This document shows positions 34,463-42,582 of a DNA stretch of 64,000 nt, piece by piece. The notes under the pieces are model-generated. The model was not told the DNA's origin and did not search any database. It saw only the letters and a list, made by a program, of their open reading frames with translations. This DNA comes from Corynebacterium suedekumii (GTDB lineage Bacteria; Actinomycetota; Actinomycetes; Mycobacteriales; Mycobacteriaceae). Positions within the stretch are counted from its first letter, which is position 1; every line of letters starts with the position of its first letter. The translations under genes and the position numbers were made by a program. The stretch lies in NCBI RefSeq assembly GCF_030252185.1, contig NZ_CP126970.1:62001-126000 (forward strand). Reading direction: 5' to 3'.

Positions 34463-37129
34463 GTGGGTGCTGTGTTCACTACCCACAACCTCGGCTCGCA
34501 GCAGAGCACGACCACTCTGCTGCGCACCGTGATCGACGAGGTCACCGAGCTCGAACCCGGTGGTGGCCTCCTCTTCCTGGCCACCGGCCCGGCCGGATCC
34601 GGCAAATCCTCGCTCGTCCGCGAGATCGCCCGGTCCCTGCCGGGCTGGTCCGGCATCCGGGTCACCGCCCTGTCCTGGCAGGCCGGCAACGACGGCCAGC
34701 TCCTCGAGCACATCCTGCAGCGTGCGGGCCACGACGGCTCCCTGCTCGACCTCGTCGACCGGGAGGGCGCGTCCACCGCCATTGTCATCGATGACGTCCA
34801 CTGGGCCGACCCCGACACCCTGCGGCAGCTCATCGAGGCGACCCGCCGCCTCCGGCACGGCCGGCTGGCCGTCATCATGACCGCCTCCGACGCCGACGAC
34901 GCCAACGAGGAACTCCCCATGTCCCGCCTGCGGGAGATCGCCGACCACGCGGTCATGCTCGCACCCCTGGACATCGAGGACGTCGCCGCCCTGGTGCTCT
35001 CCATCGTCGGCGCCCACCTCACCCCGCTCACCGCCGCGGAACTGCGCGACATCACCGGCGGCCGGCCGGGCCGGATCCGCGAGGTCCTCCAGGCCGCACC
35101 CGCCGACCACTGGCGGCTGTCCAACCCGCAGATCCCCATCCCCAAGCCGTGGCGCGCCGCCCTGGCCCGCCGCTCCCGGGATCTCGACCTCGGTGCCATC
35201 CTCACCGCCGTGGCCATCCTCCCCGGCACCGGGCGCGGCACCCCGGAGCTCATCCGCTTCCTCGCCGACGACGCCGACGGCAGGCTTCTCGACACCGCCG
35301 TCACCGCCGACCTGCTCGAGATCGTCCCCCGTGCCGGCGACCGCATCGTCCAGTTCTCCCACCCCACCGACCGCGCCGTCATCCGCGCCACCACCGGGCC
35401 CGCGGAGATGAACCGGCTGCACCGCCGCGCCGCCCAGTTCCACCGCGCCGACCACAACGTCGACGCCGCCCTCATCCACGAAGCCCTCGGCGCCGAGGGC
35501 CACAACGACGCCACGTCCCTCGAGCTCGCCGACCGCGCAGAGCAACTCGGTGCCGGCGGCCAGTGGCTCAACGCCGCGGAGATGTTCACCCTGGCCTCGC
35601 GGGTGGCCTCCAACCCGGACGTCATCCACGACCAGCACCTCAACTCCATCGAGGCGCTCATCGCCGCCGCCGACATCCCCCGGGCCCGCCTCCACGCCGG
35701 CTCCCTCTCCCGGGTCGCCCGGGACGTCAAGGTCGACTCCATGCGCGCCTACCTCGCCCTCCACGAGGGACGCCGTTCCGAATCCGTCAGCCTCATCGAC
35801 CGCGCCTGGCAGACCCTCGAGGAGACCCGCTCCACCGACGCCGCCATGCGCTCCCGCGTCGCCTCCCGCAAGGTGCTCATCCACCTCGCCAACTGGGAAC
35901 CCGAACAGGTGGTCCACTGGGCCGGGGTCACCGACGAATGGGCACCGACCCACTCCCCCACCCGCATCGAGGCGCAGTACATCGCCATGATCGGCAAGAG
36001 CGCCATCACCCGCACCATCCCGCCGGACGTCCCCCTGCCCGGCGAGACCCCCACCCAGGCCCAGCGCCGCAACATGGCCGCCGGCTGGATCTCGCTGGTC
36101 CACGACGACACCGTCTCCGCCCGCCAGTACCTCCAGTACAACTCCGCCGGCGAAGGCTCCGAACGCATCTCCCTGTGGATGGACGGCTGGCTCGCCCGCA
36201 CCCTCTTCGTCCTCGGCGAGTACCGTCAGGGCGAACGCGTCGTCGAACGCGGCCTCGCCCGCGCCGAACGCTACGGCATCAAGTTCCTTGAACCGCTCCT
36301 GCTGTGGACCGGCGCCCAGATCGCCGCCTACCGGGGCGACCGCGAACTCGCCCGCGCCTACGTCAACCGGCTGACCTTCAGCCACGACACCTTCGTCATC
36401 CAGCGCATCCCGTCCGCCATGTGCCGCATGCTCATCGCCAGCATCGAGGGCGACACCTCCGGCATGACCCGCGCCGGTGAGACCCTCGTCAACATCGGCA
36501 ACGAGGTCGACATCAGCCAGCCCGGCTTCTGGCCCTGGGAGGACGTGTGGGCCCAGCAGCTCGTCCTGTCCGGGCGTATCGACGAAGCCGACGAGATCGT
36601 CACCCGCACCGAGGAACGCGCCGCCGAATCCGGCATCGGCTCCCTCCACGCCAAACTCGCCGTCCCCCGAGCCGGCATCCTCATGCACCGCGGCGACATC
36701 GAGGGCGGCATCCGCCGCTTCGAGGAGGCCATCGAACTCATCGAGACCCTCGCCATGCCCTCCTACCAGGCCCGCATCCTCTACGAGTACGGCCGCGTCC
36801 TCCGCCGCCTCGGCCGACGCCGCCAGGCCGACGAGATCTTCGCCCGCGCCGGGGACGTCTTCGCCGCCATGGGCGCCACCGAGTTCGTCGACCGCTGCAA
36901 CCGCGAACGCCGCGCCGGCGGCCTGGGCACCCGCACCACCGGCGCCGGTGGCCTCACCCCGCAGGAGGAGGAGATCGCCAAACTCGTCGCCGAGGGAGCG
37001 ACCAACCGCGAGGTCGCCCGCGAACTCTTCCTCTCCGCCAAGACCGTCGAGTACCACCTCACCCGCGTGTACCGGAAGCTCGGCGTGCGCACCCGGACCG
37101 AGCTACCGAAGGCGCTGCGGGACCTGTAG
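34463..37129 (+). CDS. benR: BenR, large LuxR-family (LAL-type) regulator of ben/cat genes
   Basis: This 888-residue regulator has an N-terminal AAA-like ATPase with a good Walker A (GPAGSGKSSL, about 43-52) and Walker B-like IVIDDVHWADP (about 109-119), a long helical TPR-like middle, and a C-terminal LuxR helix-turn-helix (about 825-885; TPQEEEIAKLVAEGATNREV). The layout is like MalT. It follows benD by 18 nt; the start is GTG at 34463, with another GTG at 34472 possible. It probably binds the CCTAGG clusters between catA and benA. The position and type agree with what I recall for C. glutamicum benR. Confidence 0.88.
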   Translation: MGAVFTTHNLGSQQSTTTLLRTVIDEVTELEPGGGLLFLATGPAGSGKSSLVREIARSLPGWSGIRVTALSWQAGNDGQLLEHILQRAGHDGSLLDLVDREGASTAIVIDDVHWADPDTLRQLIEATRRLRHGRLAVIMTASDADDANEELPMSRLREIADHAVMLAPLDIEDVAALVLSIVGAHLTPLTAAELRDITGGRPGRIREVLQAAPADHWRLSNPQIPIPKPWRAALARRSRDLDLGAILTAVAILPGTGRGTPELIRFLADDADGRLLDTAVTADLLEIVPRAGDRIVQFSHPTDRAVIRATTGPAEMNRLHRRAAQFHRADHNVDAALIHEALGAEGHNDATSLELADRAEQLGAGGQWLNAAEMFTLASRVASNPDVIHDQHLNSIEALIAAADIPRARLHAGSLSRVARDVKVDSMRAYLALHEGRRSESVSLIDRAWQTLEETRSTDAAMRSRVASRKVLIHLANWEPEQVVHWAGVTDEWAPTHSPTRIEAQYIAMIGKSAITRTIPPDVPLPGETPTQAQRRNMAAGWISLVHDDTVSARQYLQYNSAGEGSERISLWMDGWLARTLFVLGEYRQGERVVERGLARAERYGIKFLEPLLLWTGAQIAAYRGDRELARAYVNRLTFSHDTFVIQRIPSAMCRMLIASIEGDTSGMTRAGETLVNIGNEVDISQPGFWPWEDVWAQQLVLSGRIDEADEIVTRTEERAAESGIGSLHAKLAVPRAGILMHRGDIEGGIRRFEEAIELIETLAMPSYQARILYEYGRVLRRLGRRRQADEIFARAGDVFAAMGATEFVDRCNRERRAGGLGTRTTGAGGLTPQEEEIAKLVAEGATNREVARELFLSAKTVEYHLTRVYRKLGVRTRTELPKALRDL

Positions 37130-37270
37130 GAGGCTGTCGCCGGGTTCTCGATTCCGGAAAGGCAGGCGCTTCGGCATCAATCGGGCCCGGAGTCAGGCCT
37201 TCTTCGTGCTGCACGTCCTGACTATCGCCCGTCCGGAGCCGGTTGCCCGACCGCACCCCGCGCATGAGGA

Positions 37271-37310
37271 AAGGGGCACCTCCCACCTGGATCGGTGAAG
37301 GGTGCCCCTT
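37271..37310. terminator. Bidirectional hairpin between benR and clpP2
   Basis: AAGGGGCACC (37271-37280) and GGTGCCCCTT (37301-37310) pair perfectly around a 20-nt loop. The genes on both sides end toward it (stops at 37129 and 37326). Short A and T runs are weak. The rest of the 196-bp gap shows nothing recognisable. Confidence 0.72.
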
Positions 37311-37325
37311 GTGGCTCAGGGAATT

Positions 37326-37952
37326 TTAGGCGTTGAGCTTCCGGTAGTCGAAGACCGTGTCGATGATGCCGTAGTCCTTGGCCTCTTCCGCGGTGAGGAT
37401 CTTGTCGCGATCGGTGTCGATGCGGATCTGCTCCGGGGTGCGGTCGGTGTGCTTGGCCAGGGTGGTCTCCATGAGGCGACGCATGCGCTCGATCTCGGCG
37501 GCCTGGATCTCCAGGTCGGAGACCTGGCCCTGGGTGCCCTGGGTGGCGGGCTGGTGGATGAGCACGCGGGCGTTGGGCAGGGCGGCGCGCTTGCCCGGGG
37601 CGCCGGCGGCCAGCAGCACGGCGGCGGCGGAGGCGGCCTGGCCGAGGCAGACGGTCTGGACGTCGGGGCGGACGTACTGCATGGTGTCGTAGATCGCCAT
37701 GAGTGCGGTGAAGGAGCCGCCGGGGCTGTTGATGTACATGGTGATGTCGCGGTCGGGGTCAAGCCCCTCGAGGACCAGCAGCTGCGCCATGATGTCGTTC
37801 GCGGAGGTGTCGTCGACCTGGGTGCCCAGGAAGATGATGCGCTCCTCGAAGAGCTTGGCGTAGGGGTTGGTCTCCTTGGTGCCGTAGGCGGACTGCTCGA
37901 TGAACGACGGCAGCACGTAACGGGACTGGGGCATCTGGAATCCGTTGGTCAT
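37326..37952 (-). CDS. clpP2: ATP-dependent Clp protease proteolytic subunit 2
   Basis: This 208-residue serine protease subunit has the catalytic serine in [12 protein letters not shown] (about 110), the histidine in [10 protein letters not shown] (about 135) and the aspartate in IDTDRDKI (about 184). Actinobacteria need a mixed ClpP1P2 tetradecamer fed by ClpC or ClpX. The ATG at 37952 is preceded by GAGGAGAA. It is 23 nt downstream of clpP1. Confidence 0.95.
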   Translation of the reverse strand: MTNGFQMPQSRYVLPSFIEQSAYGTKETNPYAKLFEERIIFLGTQVDDTSANDIMAQLLVLEGLDPDRDITMYINSPGGSFTALMAIYDTMQYVRPDVQTVCLGQAASAAAVLLAAGAPGKRAALPNARVLIHQPATQGTQGQVSDLEIQAAEIERMRRLMETTLAKHTDRTPEQIRIDTDRDKILTAEEAKDYGIIDTVFDYRKLNA

Positions 37953-37975
37953 AATGTGATTTCTCCTCAAAGTCC

Positions 37976-38575
37976 CTAGTTGCTGATGGAGCCGTCGGCG
38001 TGGCTGATCACGTGGTCGACCAGGCCGTAGTCCTTGGCCTGCTGGGCGGTGAACCAGCGGTCGCGGTCGGAGTCCTTGGTGATCTGCTCGAAGGTCTGGC
38101 CGGTGTGCTCGGCGATGAGTTCAGCCATCTCCCGCTTGGTGGAGGCGAACTGCTCGGCCTGGATGGCGATGTCGGCCGCGGTGCCGCCGACACCGGCGGA
38201 CGGCTGGTGCATCATGATGCGGGCGTGCGGGAGGGCGAAGCGCTTGCCCTTGGTGCCGCCGGAGAGCAGGAACTGGCCCATGGAGGCGGCCAGGCCCATG
38301 CCGTAGGTGGCGATGTCGCAGGGCGAGTACTTCATCGTGTCGTAGATGGCCATGCCGGCGGTGACGGAGCCGCCCGGGGAGTTGATGTAGAGCGAGATGT
38401 CGCGCGTGGGATCCTCGGCGGTGAGCAGCAGGATCTGGGCGCAGAGCTTGTTGGCGATCTCATCGTCGACCTGCTGGCCGAGGAAGATGATGCGCTCGCG
38501 CAGCAGGCGCTCGTACACCGAATCACCCAGGTTCATGCCTGCCCCGGGGGAGGTCATCGTGATCTTGTCAGTCAT
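37976..38575 (-). CDS. clpP1: ATP-dependent Clp protease proteolytic subunit 1
   Basis: This 199-residue ClpP has the catalytic serine in [12 protein letters not shown] (about 97), the histidine in [10 protein letters not shown] (about 122) and the aspartate region in KDSDRDRWF (about 171). It is the first gene of the clpP1-clpP2 operon, with a candidate ClgR operator 76-93 bp upstream. Order and direction relative to benR and tig are the same as I recall for C. glutamicum. Confidence 0.95.
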   Translation of the reverse strand: MTDKITMTSPGAGMNLGDSVYERLLRERIIFLGQQVDDEIANKLCAQILLLTAEDPTRDISLYINSPGGSVTAGMAIYDTMKYSPCDIATYGMGLAASMGQFLLSGGTKGKRFALPHARIMMHQPSAGVGGTAADIAIQAEQFASTKREMAELIAEHTGQTFEQITKDSDRDRWFTAQQAKDYGLVDHVISHADGSISN

Positions 38576-38650
38576 TGAATAGAACTCCTGTAATTCTTCG
38601 TTTCGCCGATGTCTTTCAGGGTACTAGCGGGGATCGGAAATCCGCCCCTC

Positions 38651-38668
38651 TGTTCGCTATCAGCGTTG
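38651..38668. promoter_or_regulatory. Candidate ClgR operator upstream of clpP1
   Basis: TGTTCGCTATCAGCGTTG fits the corynebacterial ClgR pattern WNNWCGCYNANRGCGWWS, as I remember it, with one mismatch. ClgR activates clp genes in C. glutamicum. It lies 76-93 bp before the clpP1 start, in the divergent gap with the alcohol dehydrogenase gene. Confidence 0.6.
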
Positions 38669-38774
38669 ACCTCGCCACGTTTGTTCCCGTCCCGCTCCCC
38701 CGCCGACATGCAGAGGTGGACTGACCACACTACGGTGGGAGGTGACACGTTGTCGACAAGAGGAGAATCCCCAC

Positions 38775-39722
38775 ATGAAGGCATGGCAGTTCACCGACAC
38801 CCACGCACCGCTCAAGCTCACCGAGGTCCCCGACCCCACTCCCGGCGAGGGCGAGGTAGTCCTCGACCTGAAGGCCGCCGGCCTGTGCCACTCCGACGTC
38901 GGCCTCATGGAGGACGAGGGGTGGTTGAGCATGCTGGCAAAACGTCCCATCATCATCGGACATGAGAACGCCGGTGTCGTCTCCGAGGTCGGCCCGGGTG
39001 TCACCGATTTCCAGGTCGGTGACCGGGTCGGAGTGTGCCCGACCACTGCGGCCGGAGCCCCCGGATACTCATACGACGGAGGTTTCGCCGAGAAAATGGC
39101 GGTGGCGACGGAAGCGCTGGTTCCGCTGCCGGACAACGTCGACTTCATCAACGGAGCCGCCGCCACGGATGCCGGCATGACCTCCTACGCCGCGATCATC
39201 ACCCAGGGTGGCGTGAAGGAGGGTGACAAGGTCGGCATCATCGGTCTCGGGGGCCTCGGTCAGGTCGGCGCACAAGTGGCCATGTTGGCTGGAGCCGAGG
39301 TGTATGTCGCAGAGATCAACGAGCAGGTCTGGCCGTTGGCGCAGGAGCTCGGAGTCCGGGGTGTCAAGAAGTCCATCGACGAGTTCCAGGACGTCACGTT
39401 CGACGTCATCGTCGACTTCGCCGGATTCGACACCACCACGGCGCAGGCGGTCGACATCATCCGTCGCGATGGCACCGTCGTTGTGGTGGGCATGGGCAAG
39501 CTGGAATCGACGATCTCCACGAAGTCCCTGATCCTCAATCAGGCACGGCTGGTTGGTTCGAACGGCGGCACCAAGTCCGATGTCGCCGGAATCTACGAGT
39601 ACATGGCCACGGGCAGGCTCAACCCGACCATCACCACCATCGGGTTCGACGAGATCCCCGAGGGCCTGGAGAAGCTGAAGAACGGCGAGGTCGTCGGCCG
39701 ACTCGTCGCCAGCTTCGAGTGA
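38775..39722 (+). CDS. Alcohol dehydrogenase, AdhP-like zinc MDR family, compact form
   Basis: This 315-residue medium-chain dehydrogenase has the catalytic-zinc segments GLCHSDVG (about 37) and GHENAG (about 65) and the Rossmann motif GLGGLGQVGAQ (about 155-165). The four-cysteine structural zinc loop normally between residues 95 and 115 is absent; VGVCPTTAAGAPGYSYDGG stands there instead. The third catalytic ligand would be the aspartate of ATDAGMTSY. The ATG is preceded by AAGAGGAG. It is divergent from clpP1 and convergent with tig. Substrate is unknown. Confidence 0.8.
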   Translation: MKAWQFTDTHAPLKLTEVPDPTPGEGEVVLDLKAAGLCHSDVGLMEDEGWLSMLAKRPIIIGHENAGVVSEVGPGVTDFQVGDRVGVCPTTAAGAPGYSYDGGFAEKMAVATEALVPLPDNVDFINGAAATDAGMTSYAAIITQGGVKEGDKVGIIGLGGLGQVGAQVAMLAGAEVYVAEINEQVWPLAQELGVRGVKKSIDEFQDVTFDVIVDFAGFDTTTAQAVDIIRRDGTVVVVGMGKLESTISTKSLILNQARLVGSNGGTKSDVAGIYEYMATGRLNPTITTIGFDEIPEGLEKLKNGEVVGRLVASFE

Positions 39723-39742
39723 CCCCTTCTTGACGACGTCGC

Positions 39743-39768
39743 CCCCTCACCGCGCGCGGTGAGGGGGA
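39743..39768. terminator. Bidirectional hairpin between the alcohol dehydrogenase and tig
   Basis: CCCCCTCACCG-CGCG-CGGTGAGGGGG is a perfect 11-bp stem with a 4-nt loop, extended by ACGTC/ACGT pairs outside. Genes converge here. No T-run follows on either side. Confidence 0.75.
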
Positions 39769-39792
39769 CGTTGACGTGTGGTGCGGGAAGGC

Positions 39793-41199
39793 CTACTTCT
39801 CCTCGGAAGCCTCAGCCTCGGCGGCCTCGTCAGCCTGGTCGGCTGCCTGCTCGACGAACTCGGCCTCGGCGGCCTCGTCCTCGTCGCCGAAGTACTGGGT
39901 GGCGTCGACCTCGTTGCCGTCCTCGTCCTTGACGGAGACGCGGCAGATGGCGGCGGCCAGGGCCTTTCCGCGGCGGACGTCAGCGAACAGGTTCGCGATC
40001 TGGCCGGACTGCTGCAGCTGGGAGATGAACTGGGACGGGTCCATGCCGTAGGACTGCGCGGTGAACAGGATGTGGTCGGTCAGCTCCTGCTGGGAGACGT
40101 CCGGGTTCTCCTGCTCGGCGAGCACGTCGAGGAACAGCTGGGTGCGGACGGCGTTCTCGGCGTCCTCGCGGGACTGCTTGTCGAACTCCTCGCGGGTGGT
40201 GCCCTGGGACTCGAGGACCTGGGCGAGGGCAGCCTCGTCGTGGGCCATCTGGCCGAGGAGGGAGTGCAGCTGGTTGTGCACCTGCTCGTCGACGACGGAC
40301 TCCGGCAGGGCGAAGTCGGTCTTGGCCAGGGCGGCCTTGAGGACCTCGTCGCGGATGGCGGCGGCCTGCTGGGCCTTGCCGCCCTCCTCGACCTGACCCT
40401 TGGTGGCCTCGCGCAACTCGTCGGCGGTGTCGAACTCGGACGCCATCTGGGCGAACTCGTCGTCGAACTCCGGAAGCTTGCGCTCCTTGGTCTGCTGGAC
40501 GTGGACGGAGACGGTGGCCTCCTTGTCCTTGTGCTCACCGGCGACGATGGTGGTGGTGAACTCGTTGTCCTCGCCGGTCTTCATGCCGCGCAGGGCGGTG
40601 TCGAGGCCGTCGATGAGGTCACCCTGGCCGATCTCGTAGGACAGACCCTCGGTGGTGGCCTCGTCGACGACCTCGCCGTCGACGGTGGCCTTGAGGTCGA
40701 TGACGGCGAAGTCGCCGGTCTTGAGCTTGCGCTTGGTGTCCTTGAGCTCACCGAAGCGGGCGCGGAGGTTGTCGATCTCCTCGTCCACCTTGGCGTCGTC
40801 CACCGTGACGGTGGGGACGGTGACGGCGAGGTCGGCGAAGTCCGGGACCTCGATCTCCGGGCGGACGTCCACCTCGGCGACGAACTCGACGAACTCGTTG
40901 TCCTCGATCTTGGTGATGTCGACGTTCGGCTGGCCGATGACGACGAGGTCGTTCTCCTCGCAGGCGGCCTGGTAGCGGGTCGGCAGCATGTCGTTGACGA
41001 CCTGCTCCAGGATCGGGCCGCGGCCGTAGCGGGCGTCGATGAGCTGGCGCGGTGCCTTGCCCTTACGGAAGCCCGGGAGCGTCACCTGCTGGGCGATCGC
41101 GGCGTATGCCTGGTCGATCTCCGGCTGCAGCTCCTCGAAAGGAACATTGACGGTGAGCTTGACGCGGGTGTCGCTCAGCTTCTCGACGGAACTCTTCAC
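39793..41199 (-). CDS. tig: Trigger factor (ribosome-bound chaperone and prolyl isomerase)
   Basis: This 468-residue protein starts [20 protein letters not shown] and has the ribosome-binding signature [10 protein letters not shown] (about 42-51), the FKBP-like domain (about 155-245) and the C-terminal chaperone arms. The last 35 residues are very acidic and Ala-rich ([20 protein letters not shown]). The GTG at 41199 is chosen because it aligns with the normal start and has GGAGAG upstream; the longer frame adds 13 unsupported residues. tRNA-Pro lies upstream in the same direction. Confidence 0.95.
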   Translation of the reverse strand: MKSSVEKLSDTRVKLTVNVPFEELQPEIDQAYAAIAQQVTLPGFRKGKAPRQLIDARYGRGPILEQVVNDMLPTRYQAACEENDLVVIGQPNVDITKIEDNEFVEFVAEVDVRPEIEVPDFADLAVTVPTVTVDDAKVDEEIDNLRARFGELKDTKRKLKTGDFAVIDLKATVDGEVVDEATTEGLSYEIGQGDLIDGLDTALRGMKTGEDNEFTTTIVAGEHKDKEATVSVHVQQTKERKLPEFDDEFAQMASEFDTADELREATKGQVEEGGKAQQAAAIRDEVLKAALAKTDFALPESVVDEQVHNQLHSLLGQMAHDEAALAQVLESQGTTREEFDKQSREDAENAVRTQLFLDVLAEQENPDVSQQELTDHILFTAQSYGMDPSQFISQLQQSGQIANLFADVRRGKALAAAICRVSVKDEDGNEVDATQYFGDEDEAAEAEFVEQAADQADEAAEAEASEEK

Positions 41200-41265
41200 G
41201 AGTAACTCTCCTGGATTCACATTGAAGGTAAAAGTCATACGAGGCCACCGGAGTGGCCCCCTACG

Positions 41266-41339
41266 TCGGGGCGACAGGATTTGAACCTGCGACCCCCTGC
41301 TCCCAAAGCAGGTGCGCTACCAAGCTGCGCCACGCCCCG
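41266..41339 (-). tRNA. tRNA-Pro (anticodon TGG)
   Basis: A 74-nt cloverleaf on the minus strand: acceptor CGGGGCG/CGCCCCG with discriminator A, anticodon stem CCTGC/GCAGG with loop TTTGGGA (anticodon TGG), and the T-loop GGTTCAAATCC. The CCA end is not encoded. Confidence 0.95.
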
Positions 41340-41403
41340 TAGGTTGTTCCCGAAGTCTACCGACCGCCCGCAACGACGGAGCGCATGGGGGTCACAAAAG
41401 CAG

Positions 41404-41440
41404 AAAAACCTCAGGCGCCGACCGGGGTCGGCGCCTGAGG
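41404..41440 (-). terminator. Intrinsic terminator of tRNA-Gly
   Basis: CCTCAGGCGCCGACC and GGTCGGCGCCTGAGG form a perfect 15-bp stem with a 2-nt gap (41409-41440), followed on the minus strand by TTTTT (41408-41404). It lies directly downstream of tRNA-Gly. Confidence 0.92.
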
Positions 41441-41450
41441 TGAAAAGTGG

Positions 41451-41522
41451 AGGGAATGACGGGAATCGAACCCGCGTCTTCAGCTTGGAAGGCTGAGGTA
41501 TTAGCCACTATACGACATTCCC
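41451..41522 (-). tRNA. tRNA-Gly (anticodon TCC)
   Basis: A 72-nt cloverleaf on the minus strand: acceptor GGGAATG/CATTCCC, anticodon stem TCAGC/GCTGA with loop CTTCCAA (anticodon TCC), T-arm CGGGTTCGAATCCCG. Unlike tRNA-Pro, the discriminator T is followed by an encoded CCA (41450-41448). Confidence 0.95.
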
Positions 41523-41629
41523 CTGCGTGTGCCGGACCATTCTAACGCACCACCGACGAAATCACGAAAACCGGAACTAACCTGTGCCTCCGGTCGTTAC
41601 CTCTAGTACAACCCCCTAACTAAGACGGA

Positions 41630-42454
41630 GTGACTGACCAAGTGGAACTGCTACTTCTTTTGGCCATCGTCGGCGGTGGCGCGTATTTCTTCATGAACCG
41701 CAACACCAAGCAGAAGTCGGCGGAGCTGGAAGCCACCCGCCTCGCGGACGCCCAGGCGGATGCCCGCCGGTGGATCGAACGCCTGGGTTCCCAGGTGCTC
41801 ACCATCGCGGGTAATGACGCGGCGTCCACGCAGGCGATCGCCGACGCCTCGGAGCGCTACAACGCCGCCGCGTCGGCGATCTCCACGGCGAGCACCGTCC
41901 GTCAGGCGGAGCTGGCCCGCGAGTCCGCGCTCGAGGGGCTGCACTACATGAACGCCGCCCGCGAGATCATGGGCATGACCCCGGGCCCGGAGCTGCCACT
42001 GCTCGAGGGCCAGCGCAAGGCGGGCAAGGTCACCGAGCGTCGCTCCATCGAGCATGAGGGTCAGACGCTGACCGCCTCCCCGGTGGCCTCGGACGAGACC
42101 CCGAACTACTACCCCGGCGGCACCGTCGCCGGCCGCCCGGTGCCGGCCGGCTGGTACTCCCGCCCCTGGTGGGCGGACGCGATGGCCACGGGCATGTGGA
42201 CCGCGGCGTCGATGATGATGTTCTCCGCGATGTTCTCCGGCATGGCGGGCGTGACCTACGGGGCGAACGAGTTCGCGGACGGCTCCGGCGACGGCTCCGA
42301 GCCGGCCGGCGGCGAGGACATGGGAGGCGACGCCGGCGATGCCGGTGACGCTGGTGGGGACGCCGGGGGTGACGGCGGAGACGGTGGCGGATTCTTCGGC
42401 GGCGACGAGGGCGGCGGCCTGTTCGACGGCGGCGGATTCGACTTCGACTTCTAG
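41630..42454 (+). CDS. Membrane-anchored protein with Gly/Asp-rich C-terminus, function unknown
   Basis: This 274-residue protein has one membrane segment at the N-terminus (about 5-22, LLLLLAIVGGGAYFF), then an Ala/Glu/Arg-rich helical region (about 25-115) likely to form a coiled coil. A short Tyr/Pro/Trp region (NYYPGG, WYSRPWW; about 155-185) is followed by a second hydrophobic Met-rich segment (about 187-208) and a 60-residue tail made almost only of Gly, Asp and Ala ending in GGGFDFDF. I do not recognise the family. The GTG start has a poor ribosome binding site. A strong terminator follows. The low-complexity tail suggests a flexible surface or phase-separating segment. Confidence 0.75.
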   Translation: MTDQVELLLLLAIVGGGAYFFMNRNTKQKSAELEATRLADAQADARRWIERLGSQVLTIAGNDAASTQAIADASERYNAAASAISTASTVRQAELARESALEGLHYMNAAREIMGMTPGPELPLLEGQRKAGKVTERRSIEHEGQTLTASPVASDETPNYYPGGTVAGRPVPAGWYSRPWWADAMATGMWTAASMMMFSAMFSGMAGVTYGANEFADGSGDGSEPAGGEDMGGDAGDAGDAGGDAGGDGGDGGGFFGGDEGGGLFDGGGFDFDF

Positions 42455-42470
42455 TCCCCCACGGCCCCAC

Positions 42471-42516
42471 ACCGGCCGGCAGTGACGCCCCTGGGCTCAC
42501 TGTCGGCCGGTTTTTT
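42471..42516 (+). terminator. Intrinsic terminator after the Gly/Asp-rich membrane protein
   Basis: ACCGGCCGGCAGTGA (42471) pairs with TCACTGTCGGCCGGT over 15 bp with one G-U pair, followed by TTTTTT to 42516. Confidence 0.92.
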
Positions 42517-42532
42517 CATGCATGAGAGATCC

Positions 42533-42558
42533 TTCACGTCCGTTTCATGGGCGCTTCA
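42533..42558. promoter_or_regulatory. Three TTCA direct repeats, 11-bp pitch (candidate response-regulator box), locus 1
   Basis: TTCA occurs at 42533, 42544 and 42555, exactly 11 bp apart, the spacing typical of OmpR/PhoB-type response regulator sites. The region TTCATGGGCGCTTCACACC is nearly identical to one before the two-component operon at 60.5 kb. It lies 25-50 bp upstream of the chosen start at 42583. Confidence 0.7.
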
Positions 42559-42582
42559 CACCCGGCCCCCACGATGGGTCTC

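Noticed and set aside
33383..37057. 1224-codon open frame on the minus strand across benC-benD-benR
   Set aside because: Antisense shadow of real genes in very GC-rich DNA; low-complexity translation and no ribosome binding site.
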